From the NCBI GenBank assembly GCA_937927455.1, contig CALBEG010000216.1, positions 1 through 35,483 of the forward strand: a stretch of 35,483 bases of DNA, given 5' to 3'. The stretch comes from an uncultured Elioraea sp. (GTDB lineage: Bacteria > Pseudomonadota > Alphaproteobacteria > Acetobacterales > Acetobacteraceae). Below the pieces are notes generated by a model. That model saw only the letters and a program-made list of their open reading frames with translations, had not been told where the DNA came from and did no database searches. Every line of letters starts with the position of its first letter. The first letter of the stretch is position 1. This document shows positions 28,484-35,483 of the stretch, piece after piece. The position numbers were made by a program, and so were the translations under genes.

Positions 28484-29723
28484 ACCGAAGCGCTTCCACC
28501 GGATCGAGACGGGCGGCGCGGAAGGCGGGATAGAGGGTGGCGATAAGCGACAGCCCCAAGGCCATCAGCGCCACCTCGATCACCTCGCGCGGATCGACCA
28601 CGGCGGGAAGCCTGGAGAGGAAGTAGATCTCGGCCTGGAAGAGCTCCTGCCCCGTGAGCCCCTGCAGCCATTGCCGGATCGATTCGATGTTCAACGAGAT
28701 CACAAGGCCCAGGGCGACGCCAATCACAGTGCCGACGACGCCGATCGCTGCCCCGCACATGACGAAGATGCGCAAAATCGCGCCCTTCGACGCCCCCATG
28801 GTGCGCAGGATCGCGATGTCCCGCCCCTTCTCCTTCACCAGCATCACGAGCGAGGAGACGATGTTGAAGGCGGCGACCAGGATGATCAGGGTAAGAATGA
28901 GGAACATCACGTTCCGTTCCACCTGCACCGCTTGGAAAAAGGAGGAGTTGGCCTGCTGCCAGTCGAGGATGCGAATGGGCATACCGGTAAGCGCGCCACG
29001 AATGGCATTCGCCGCCGCCCGCACGCGTGTAGGATCCTCGACGAAGACCTCGATCTGGGTCGCAGCCGTTTGCTGGAAATAGATCTGCGCGGCCTCGAAG
29101 GGCAGAAAAACGTAGGCACTGTCGTATTCGAACATGCCGACCTCAAACAGCGCGACCACCGTATAGGAGACGATGCGCGGCACGGTGCCGAAGGCCGTCA
29201 CCTGACCCTGCGGCGAGACGAGCGAGATCCGATCGCCCACCGCGAGGCCGAGGCGCGAGGCGAGCCTGGTGCCGATCAGGATCGCATCCATGCCCTCGAA
29301 GCGGTCGATCGAGCCGGCGAGGATGTTGCGCGAGAGGAGCGTGCGCGCGACGAGGTCGTCGCGGCGAATGCCGCGGGCGAGCACGCCGGATGCCCCTCCC
29401 CGCTCTCCCGTCGCCAGCGCCTGGCCCTCGACGATGGGGATCGCCTGCACCACCCCCGGCACCGCGCTGATCCGGCGCGCGAGGTCGTCGTGGTCGGTGA
29501 GAGCCACGCCTGCTCCGTATACGCCGAGATGCCCGTTGAGACCGAGGATCTTGCCGAGCAGTTCCTGGCGGAACCCGTTCATCACGCTCATGACGATGAT
29601 GAGGGTGGCCACCCCAAGCGCGATGCCGGCGAAGGAGAAGGCGGCGATGACGGAGACGAACCCTTCCTGCTTGCGCGCACGCAGGTAGCGGAGTGCCACC
29701 ATGCGCTCGAAGGAACCGAACAT
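28476..29723 (-). CDS. lolC: Lipoprotein-releasing ABC transporter permease, LolC/LolE family
   Basis: [66 protein letters not shown]-terminal FtsX domain; overlaps lolD start. Confidence 0.95.
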   Translation of the reverse strand: MFGSFERMVALRYLRARKQEGFVSVIAAFSFAGIALGVATLIIVMSVMNGFRQELLGKILGLNGHLGVYGAGVALTDHDDLARRISAVPGVVQAIPIVEGQALATGERGGASGVLARGIRRDDLVARTLLSRNILAGSIDRFEGMDAILIGTRLASRLGLAVGDRISLVSPQGQVTAFGTVPRIVSYTVVALFEVGMFEYDSAYVFLPFEAAQIYFQQTAATQIEVFVEDPTRVRAAANAIRGALTGMPIRILDWQQANSSFFQAVQVERNVMFLILTLIILVAAFNIVSSLVMLVKEKGRDIAILRTMGASKGAILRIFVMCGAAIGVVGTVIGVALGLVISLNIESIRQWLQGLTGQELFQAEIYFLSRLPAVVDPREVIEVALMALGLSLIATLYPAFRAARLDPVEALRYE

Positions 29724-29731
29724 CGGGCGCT

Positions 29732-31048
29732 TCAGCCGATCAGACGTTCCAGCACCGAATCGCGGTCGAGCTCATGCCGTTCCCCGCCCTTGCGGCGCTT
29801 CAGTTCGACCATGCCGCCGGCTGCGCCTTTCGGTCCGACAATGACCTGCCACGGCAGGCCAATCAGGTCGGCATCCGCGAACTTCACGCCCGCCCGCTCC
29901 TCGCGGTCGTCATAGAGAACCTCGACCCCGTTGGCGCGCAGACGTTCGTACAGATCGGCACAGAGCGAGTCCGTCGTCGCGTCGCCGACCTTGAGATTGA
30001 GGAGACCGACGCGAAACGGCGCCACACTCTCGGGCCAGATGATTCCGGCCTCGTCGTGGCTTGCTTCGATGATCGCCCCGACGAGGCGGGAGACGCCGAT
30101 GCCGTAGGAGCCCATCTCCGGGTGCACGGGCGTTCCGTCCGGCCCCGCCACCGTCATGCCCATCGCCGCGCTGTACTTGGTGCCGAAATAGAAGATGTGG
30201 CCGACCTCGATGCCGCGGGCGGAGACGCGGTCCTCCTCCGGGATGGCGTTCCACGCCGCCTCGTCGTGCTTCTCGTCGGTCGCGGCGTAGTGCTGCGTCC
30301 AGAAATCGGTGATGTGGGAGAGGTCGGCGTCGGTGTCCGGCGTGTCGCGCAGCGCATCGAAGGCGAGCAGCGCGCGGTGGAGGAACACCTGCGATTCGCC
30401 GGTTTCCGCCAGGATGATGAACTCGTGGCTGAGGTTGCCGCCGATCGGGCCGGTGTCGGCCTGCATCGGGATCGCCTTCAGGCCCATGCGCGCGAAGGTG
30501 CGCAGGTAGGCGACGAACATCTGCCGGTAGGAATGCTGCGCGCCCTGCTGCGTCAGGTCGAACGAGTACGCGTCCTTCATCAGGAACTCGCGCCCGCGCA
30601 TCACGCCGAAGCGCGGGCGCACCTCGTCGCGGAACTTCCACTGGATGTGGTAGAGGTTGCGCGGCAGGTCGCGGTAGGACTTCGCGAACTGGCCGAAGAT
30701 GTCGGTCACCATCTCCTCGTTCGTGGGCCCGAACAGCATCTCGCGCTCGTGCCGGTCGCGGATGCGGAGCATCTCCTTCCCGTAGTCGTCGTAGCGGCCG
30801 GAGCGCTGCCAGAGTTCCGCCGGCTGGATGGTGGGCATCAGGATCTCCTGCGCGCCGGCGCGGTCCTGCTCCTCCCGCACGATGCGGGCGACGTTGTTCA
30901 GCACGCGGAGGCCGGCGGGCAGCCAGGCGTAGATGCCGGCGGCGGTCTGCCGGATCAGGCCGGCGCGCAGCATGAGACGGTGCGAGACGATCTGCGCCTC
31001 GGCGGGGGTTTCCTTGAGGGTTGGCAGGAAGGCGCGGGACAGGCGCAA
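29732..31048 (-). CDS. proS: Prolyl-tRNA synthetase, short (alphaproteobacterial-type) form
   Basis: [53 protein letters not shown]; class II motifs; probable TTG start at 31048 with weak SD CGGAG; ORF to 31120 possible but N-terminus less typical. Confidence 0.94.
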   Translation of the reverse strand: MRLSRAFLPTLKETPAEAQIVSHRLMLRAGLIRQTAAGIYAWLPAGLRVLNNVARIVREEQDRAGAQEILMPTIQPAELWQRSGRYDDYGKEMLRIRDRHEREMLFGPTNEEMVTDIFGQFAKSYRDLPRNLYHIQWKFRDEVRPRFGVMRGREFLMKDAYSFDLTQQGAQHSYRQMFVAYLRTFARMGLKAIPMQADTGPIGGNLSHEFIILAETGESQVFLHRALLAFDALRDTPDTDADLSHITDFWTQHYAATDEKHDEAAWNAIPEEDRVSARGIEVGHIFYFGTKYSAAMGMTVAGPDGTPVHPEMGSYGIGVSRLVGAIIEASHDEAGIIWPESVAPFRVGLLNLKVGDATTDSLCADLYERLRANGVEVLYDDREERAGVKFADADLIGLPWQVIVGPKGAAGGMVELKRRKGGERHELDRDSVLERLIG

Positions 31049-31240
31049 GGCGGGGGCTCCGGGGCGGGGGTCGAGGATGGCGGCGGACCCTAGGGCAGAA
31101 CGCGGCGGCGGGGAACGCACCCCGGCGCGCCGGGGATGCCGGACAGAAAAGGACGCCAGGCAGCGGCCGAGGGAAACATCCTGACGCCGAGCCCCCCGCG
31201 GGCGGAAGAAAGGGCTTGGAGCGGCGGCAAGCCTCCGGTA

Positions 31241-31278
31241 AGAAAAAAGGGCCGCATCCCCCGAAGAGGGAGCGGCCC
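31241..31278 (-). terminator. Rho-independent terminator, minus strand
   Basis: GGGCCGC(31249-31255)/GCGGCCC(31272-31278) 7-bp stem plus inner TCCC/GGGA stem; minus strand reads GGGCCGCTCCCTCTTCGGGGGATGCGGCCC followed by TTTTTTCT. Confidence 0.8.
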
Positions 31279-31303
31279 GAGTTTAGGGAGGAAACGCCAG
31301 TCA

Positions 31304-31339
31304 CACGGCAGGAAGAGGACCAACCCTCTTCCTGCCGTG
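31304..31339. repeat. Perfect 15-bp inverted repeat with 6-nt loop
   Basis: CACGGCAGGAAGAGG (31304-31318) accaac CCTCTTCCTGCCGTG (31325-31339); no adjacent T tract on either strand. Confidence 0.9.
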
Positions 31340-31390
31340 ATTATCTCCGCCCTGCCCCGCCGACGCCACCGCGGAATCGCGCCGCACGTG

Positions 31391-31444
31391 ACAAAAACGG
31401 GCAGGCCAGACAGGGCGCGCCGCGTTTCTCGCCACAGCCTGCCC
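31391..31444 (-). terminator. Candidate terminator after the DUF1467 gene, minus strand
   Basis: GGGCAGGC (31399-31406 on +) pairs GCCTGCCC (31437-31444); minus strand stem is followed by G-TTTTT-G. Long (~30 nt) loop. Confidence 0.5.
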
Positions 31445-31461
31445 GGCGCCGTGCTTCCTGC

Positions 31462-31725
31462 CTAATCCCTGTGCACGGCGAACAGGCCGTCGCGGAAGGA
31501 GAGCCAGCCGCTTTCGATCACGCCCCAGATCGCGAGCCAGATCACCGCGGCCAGCAGGGTGGTGCCGAGCAGCCGCAGCCCGAGGCGCGGGTTGGTCGGC
31601 GTGCCGCGCCAGCCGCCGGCCTGCGGATCCCCCTCGGGATCCGGCCGGGTGCCGATGGGAAGGACGATGAACAGCGCCGTCCACCACACGAGGGCGAAGA
31701 CGACGAGGCCGGTGAACCAGGTCAT
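31462..31725 (-). CDS. DUF1467 family small membrane protein, 87 aa
   Basis: MTWFTGLVVFALVWWTALFIVLPIGTRPDPEGDPQAGGWRGTPTNPRLGLRLLGTTLLAAVIWLAIW: two TM segments around PDPEGDPQAGGWRGTP, as in DUF1467 proteins between rnj and proS. Confidence 0.85.
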   Translation of the reverse strand: MTWFTGLVVFALVWWTALFIVLPIGTRPDPEGDPQAGGWRGTPTNPRLGLRLLGTTLLAAVIWLAIWGVIESGWLSFRDGLFAVHRD

Positions 31726-31798
31726 GCCGCCGATGTGGCACCAGCCGGCGCGAGTCGCTAGACTTGGCTCGCTTCATTGCGGCCCAAGGAGGCTCGCC

Positions 31799-32344
31799 AT
31801 GCGTCGGTCCGCGTCATCCCGTCTCACGCCCATGCTTGCCGTGGTCGCCGCCCTCGGCTTGGCCGCGCTGCCTCTCTCGCCCGACCGGGGCCTGCTGCTG
31901 GCCGAGGCGCGCGGCGGGGGAGGCGGGGGCGGCCAAGGGGGCGGGCCGGGCGGCGGCCATGGCGCCGGGCAGGGCGCTGGTCATGGCCACGGCAACGCCT
32001 TCGGCCAGGGCGTCGCCGCCGCCGCCCGCGGCGGCGCGGAGGACGGGCATGCTGCCGGCCGCGGCTCGGGGCGCGGGGCGCTCGCCGCCCAGCTCGGGGC
32101 GCTGAACGCCGCCCATGCCTCGCCGGTCGCCCGCGCCAACGCCGCGCCGGAGTCGCGCGTCGGCATGATCGCCGCCTATGAGCGAGCGATGATCCAGGCG
32201 CTTGCCCTGCCCCCCGGCCCCGAGCGCCACGCCGCCATCCTGGCCGCGCGCAACACCGAACTCGCGGCGGCCGCCAACCGGCCGTTGACGGCCGAGGTGG
32301 TGGCGGCCGTGGACGCGCTGCTCGGCCTGCCGCCGACGCCCTGA
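31799..32344 (+). CDS. Secreted Gly/His-rich protein of unknown function, 181 aa
   Basis: ATG 31799 with SD AAGGAGG (31786-31792); N-terminal signal-like sequence MRRSASSRLTPMLAVVAALGLAALPLSPDRGLLLAEA, then GGGGGGGQGGGPGGGHGAGQGAGHGHG tract, then LGALNAAHASPVARANAAPESRVGMIAAYERAM. Confidence 0.75.
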   Translation: MRRSASSRLTPMLAVVAALGLAALPLSPDRGLLLAEARGGGGGGGQGGGPGGGHGAGQGAGHGHGNAFGQGVAAAARGGAEDGHAAGRGSGRGALAAQLGALNAAHASPVARANAAPESRVGMIAAYERAMIQALALPPGPERHAAILAARNTELAAAANRPLTAEVVAAVDALLGLPPTP

Positions 32345-32465
32345 CCGGCCGGGCAGGACAGGGCTTCCTTCCCCGCCGGCAGTGCTTGGGGCTGGTGGGG
32401 CGGCCACGCGCCGGCGAGGGGGCTGCTACCGGGCGCGCATTGGGTGATCCGGCATCCCGCGGGAA

Positions 32466-33308
32466 TCAGCCGCCGGGAAAGCGGCGGCGCAGCCGGTCCA
32501 CCACCTCGGGGGCGTAGGGCGCGGCGCCCGCCAGCCCCTCGCTGCGCGCGAAGGCCGCCAGGGCGGTGCGCGTCGCCGGGCCGTCCTGCCCGTCTGCCGC
32601 GAGACGCGCCGAACCTGTCGCCACCAGCGCCGACTGCGCGAAGCGGACCAGCGCGCGGTCCACCGCCGGGACGGGGCCGCGCGCCATCTCGCCGCGCAGG
32701 CGGGCGAGCGCGGCAGCGGCCTGCGCCGCCGGCACCCGCGGGCGCAGCGCGTCGCGGTAGCGGATGGCCGGGCGATGGCCGCGCTCGGCGGCGATGGTAA
32801 GCCGCGCCAGCGCCTCCGCCTCGTCACGCGCAGTGGCGCGGCCGAGGATCTGCAGCAGCGCCATCGCCTGCATCGCCGGCAGATGCCCGCGCTCGGCGGC
32901 GCGCTGGAACCAGACGGCCGCGAAGGCGCGCTCCTGCGGCACCCCCTCGCCCGCCTCCAGCAGCCGCGCCAGGCGGAACATCGCCTCCACATGCCCCTGC
33001 TGCGCCGCGCGGGCGAGCCAGGGGGCGGCGGCGGCGCCCTCCCGCAGCAGGAGGTGGCTCATGGCGAGGTGGAACTGCGCCTCGGCGTTGCCGAGCTCGG
33101 CCGCCTGTTCGATCAGCGCCGCGCCGCGGTCGGGGTCGCTGCGGCCGGCGGCGAGGCCCTGGCGGTAGAGCGCGGCGGCACGGGCGCGGTCGGCGGCCGG
33201 CTCGGGCGCCGCGATGCTCGGCACCGGCGAGAGCGGGGAGAGCGCCGCGCAGCCCGACAACAGGGCGGCGAGCAGCAGGACGACAGGGAGGGACAGGCGC
33301 CGTTCCAC
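32466..33308 (-). CDS. Sel1-like repeat lipoprotein with C-terminal peptidoglycan-binding-like segment
   Basis: GTG 33308; lipobox LLAALLSGC; repeats such as AAELGNAEAQFHLAMSHLL, AAQQGHVEAMFRLARLLEAGEGVPQERAFAAVWFQRAAERGHLPAMQAMALLQ; DGQDGPATRTALAAFARSEGL tail. Confidence 0.82.
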   Translation of the reverse strand: MERRLSLPVVLLLAALLSGCAALSPLSPVPSIAAPEPAADRARAAALYRQGLAAGRSDPDRGAALIEQAAELGNAEAQFHLAMSHLLLREGAAAAPWLARAAQQGHVEAMFRLARLLEAGEGVPQERAFAAVWFQRAAERGHLPAMQAMALLQILGRATARDEAEALARLTIAAERGHRPAIRYRDALRPRVPAAQAAAALARLRGEMARGPVPAVDRALVRFAQSALVATGSARLAADGQDGPATRTALAAFARSEGLAGAAPYAPEVVDRLRRRFPGG

Positions 33309-33364
33309 CGGCGCAGCATGCCGCGCGGGACGGACCGCCGCCAGCAGGGCGGAGCGCCGCCGCG

Positions 33365-35011
33365 TCAGACCCTGAGCAGATGCACCTCGACGGTCGGGCG
33401 CTTGCGCAGCCGCCGGCCGACCGCCTTGCGCAGGGCGCCGCGCGCCGCCTCGCGCAGCGACTCGTCCTCGCGGCGGATCGGCGCGGGCAGGTCGGCAAGG
33501 CTCCGGGCGAGCTCGTCGCCGAGCTGGTCCGGCGCCTCGTCCTCCGCCTCGAACAGGCCGGGGGCGGACACCTTCGGGCGGCCGAGGATTCGCCCCGTCC
33601 TGTCCACCGCCAGCGAGGCGAGGACGAGGCCGTTGAACAGCATCTTCTTCCGCGCCGCGAGCACGGCGCCATCGAGCGGCAGCAGCCGGCCCTCGTCCAG
33701 CACCAGCCGCCCCGTCGGCGCGGATTCGACGATGCGCGGCTCGCCGGGGGCAAGGCGCAGCATGTCCCCGTCCTCGACGGTGATCGGCTCGATCTGCAGG
33801 CCCTTCACGAACTCGGCGTGCTCGGTCAGATGCCGCCACTCGCCATGCACCGGGATGGCGTAGCGCGGCTTCACGAGCTGATAGAGCCGCCGCAGCTCGT
33901 CCCGCGCCGGGTGGCCGGAGACATGCACCATGTGGTCGTCCGCCGTGATCACGCGGCAGCCGGCGCGCGCCAGCTCGTCCTGCAGGCGGATGATCGCCTT
34001 CTCGTTCCCCGGGATCATGCGGGAGGAGAAGATGACGGTGTCGCCCTCTCCGAGCGCGATGTTCGGGTGGGTGTCGGCGGCGATCTTGGACAGCGCGCTG
34101 CGCGGCTCGCCCTGGCTGCCGGTGCAGATGATGAGCAGCTCGTCGTCCGGCAAATGGGCCGCCTCCTCCTCCGGCACGAAGGGCGGGATGTCATTCAGGT
34201 AGCCGCATTCGCGCGCCGCCGCCTCGGCGTTGCGCAAGCTGCGGCCGAACAGCGAGACGCGCCGACCGGCCGCCTTGGCGGCGTGGCAGATCGAGTGGAT
34301 GCGCGCCAGGTTGGTGGCGAAGCAGGTGACCGCCACGCGGCCCTTGAGCGGGCGGATCAGCGCCGTCAGGCTGCGCTTCACCTCGGCCTCGCTGCCGGAA
34401 TGGCCCTCGACCAGCGCATTCGTCGAATCGCAGACCATCGCCAGCACGCCCTCGGCGCCGAGGCGGGCGAAGGCCTCCTCGTCGGTCGGCGGGCCGATCA
34501 GCGGCTCGGGATCGAGCTTCCAGTCGCCGGTGTGCAGCACCGTGCCGTGCGGCGTACGGATGGCGAGCGCCTGGGATTCCGGCACGGAGTGCGAGACGCG
34601 GAGGAACTCGAGGTCGAAGGGCGGCAGCGCGAAGCGGCCGCCGAGCGGGATGGTGTGCAGCGGCACGCGGCCGAGCAGCCCGGCCTCGCCCAGTTTCCGC
34701 CGCAGCACCGCCGAGACGAAGGGCCCGGCATAGACCGGGCAGCGCAGCAGCGGCCACAGATGCGCGACCGCGCCGACATGGTCCTCATGCGCGTGGGTGA
34801 CGACGAGGCCGAGCAGCCTGTCCGCGCGTTCCGCCAGCCAGGCCGGGTCGGGCGCCATCACCTCGGCCTCGGGGAACTCGGCGCCGCCGAAGCCGATGCC
34901 GCAATCCACCGCGAGCAGCGCGCCGTTGCAGCGATAGACGTTGAGGTTCATGCCGATCTCGCCGGTCCCGCCGAGGGGGAGGAAGGCGAGGTCGCCGGAT
35001 GCTGCGTTCAT
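33365..35011 (-). CDS. rnj: Ribonuclease J
   Basis: FLPLGGTGEIGMNLNVYRCNGALLAVDCGIGF; VVTHAHEDHVGAV metallo-beta-lactamase motif; HTGDWKLDPEPLIG; ICTGSQGEPRSALSKIA; HVSGHPARDELRRLYQLVKPRYAIPVHGEWRHL. Confidence 0.97.
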   Translation of the reverse strand: MNAASGDLAFLPLGGTGEIGMNLNVYRCNGALLAVDCGIGFGGAEFPEAEVMAPDPAWLAERADRLLGLVVTHAHEDHVGAVAHLWPLLRCPVYAGPFVSAVLRRKLGEAGLLGRVPLHTIPLGGRFALPPFDLEFLRVSHSVPESQALAIRTPHGTVLHTGDWKLDPEPLIGPPTDEEAFARLGAEGVLAMVCDSTNALVEGHSGSEAEVKRSLTALIRPLKGRVAVTCFATNLARIHSICHAAKAAGRRVSLFGRSLRNAEAAARECGYLNDIPPFVPEEEAAHLPDDELLIICTGSQGEPRSALSKIAADTHPNIALGEGDTVIFSSRMIPGNEKAIIRLQDELARAGCRVITADDHMVHVSGHPARDELRRLYQLVKPRYAIPVHGEWRHLTEHAEFVKGLQIEPITVEDGDMLRLAPGEPRIVESAPTGRLVLDEGRLLPLDGAVLAARKKMLFNGLVLASLAVDRTGRILGRPKVSAPGLFEAEDEAPDQLGDELARSLADLPAPIRREDESLREAARGALRKAVGRRLRKRPTVEVHLLRV

Positions 35012-35018
35012 GTCGGGT

Positions 35019-35483
35019 CTATTCGTAGTCCGGTCGGAGAGGGTCGCGCGCCGCGATCCGGGTGAAGATGGGGGGTGGGTTGCGATCCGCCAGCAGGCGC
35101 AGCCCCTCGAGGGTGATGTCGGGGTCGGCGCGTTCTATCACCGAGGTGCCCTCGGCGAACAGGGGCGCGAGGCCCCCCGTCGCGACCGTCTTCAGCGGGC
35201 CGCCGTATTCGGCGCGGATGCGGGCGATCAGCCCCTCGATCAGCCCGACATAGCCCCAGTAGATGCCGGACTGCATGGCAGGCACCGTGTCCCGCCCGAT
35301 GACGGAGTGCGGGCGGCCGATGCCGATGCGCGGCAGCCGGGCGGCGGCCCTGTGCAGCGCCTCGATCGAGAGGTTGATGCCCGGCGAGATGACGCCGCCG
35401 AGATAGGCGCCGTCCTTGTCCACCACGTCGAAGGTGGTGGCGGTGCCGAAGTCGATGACGACGAGCGGGCCGCGATAGATGTG
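35019..35483 (-). CDS. coaX: Type III pantothenate kinase, 5' end truncated by the window
   Basis: Frame open to window edge: [81 protein letters not shown]. Confidence 0.95.
   Translation of the reverse strand, partial: HIYRGPLVVIDFGTATTFDVVDKDGAYLGGVISPGINLSIEALHRAAARLPRIGIGRPHSVIGRDTVPAMQSGIYWGYVGLIEGLIARIRAEYGGPLKTVATGGLAPLFAEGTSVIERADPDITLEGLRLLADRNPPPIFTRIAARDPLRPDYE

Noticed and set aside
26432-28546. 704-aa + strand ORF spanning opposite tsf, rpsB, the intergenic gap and lolD
   Set aside because: Antisense to well-identified genes and crosses several gene boundaries; low-complexity Arg/His/Asp composition typical of high-GC shadow ORFs.
28218-31093. Long + strand ORFs (28218..29915 and 29693..31093) opposite lolC and proS
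   Set aside because: High-GC shadow ORFs with biased composition; sense-strand genes are unambiguous.
29910-31304. 464-aa minus-strand ORF in another frame over proS
   Set aside because: Same-strand alternate frame; RPA-rich frame-shifted translation of ProRS, not a gene.
31090-31323. 77-aa minus-strand ORF in the proS upstream gap
   Set aside because: Runs through the terminator hairpin, lacks an SD and has no conserved-looking sequence; the region looks non-coding.
32455-32464. 10-bp palindrome TCCCGCGGGA near the 3' end of the Sel1 lipoprotein gene
   Set aside because: Too short to be notable in a GC-rich sequence; no T tract or partner element.
33380-35065. 561-aa + strand ORF opposite rnj
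   Set aside because: Shadow ORF; composition mirrors antisense codons of RNase J.
1-35483. CRISPR array, prophage, transposon, toxin-antitoxin or defence island
   Set aside because: No regular direct repeats with spacers, no transposase/integrase/phage motifs, no defence-family domains; nearly all ORFs are housekeeping genes.

Overview
High-GC alphaproteobacterial chromosomal segment, probably Rhodospirillales/Acetobacteraceae-like judging by gene content and order (inference; no search was run). It is almost entirely housekeeping. A short + strand block (hflX 3' part, solitary groES, inositol-monophosphatase family) is followed by about 29 kb of nearly uninterrupted minus-strand genes. Read in order of rising coordinate these are mazG, tatD, metG, holB, tmk, D-Ala-D-Ala carboxypeptidase, mltB, dnaE, MaoC, gloA, lpxI, lpxA, fabZ, lpxD, skp/ompH, bamA, rseP, dxr, cdsA, uppS, frr, pyrH, tsf, rpsB, lolD, lolC/E, proS, DUF1467, then a + strand Gly/His-rich secreted protein, a Sel1-type lipoprotein, rnj and coaX (truncated). 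I see no rRNA, tRNA, CRISPR, transposase or phage genes. The least-explained parts are: (i) the 31.05-31.46 kb gap upstream of proS, which holds two terminator-like hairpins, a perfect 15-bp hairpin able to pair alternatively with a terminator loop, and a 16-bp perfect palindrome; (ii) a two-gene accessory insertion (Gly/His-rich secreted protein and Sel1/PG-binding-like lipoprotein) between rnj and DUF1467-proS; (iii) a structured, probably untranslated leader upstream of rpsB; (iv) a solitary groES without groEL. None is proof of a new system; each needs comparative or experimental testing.
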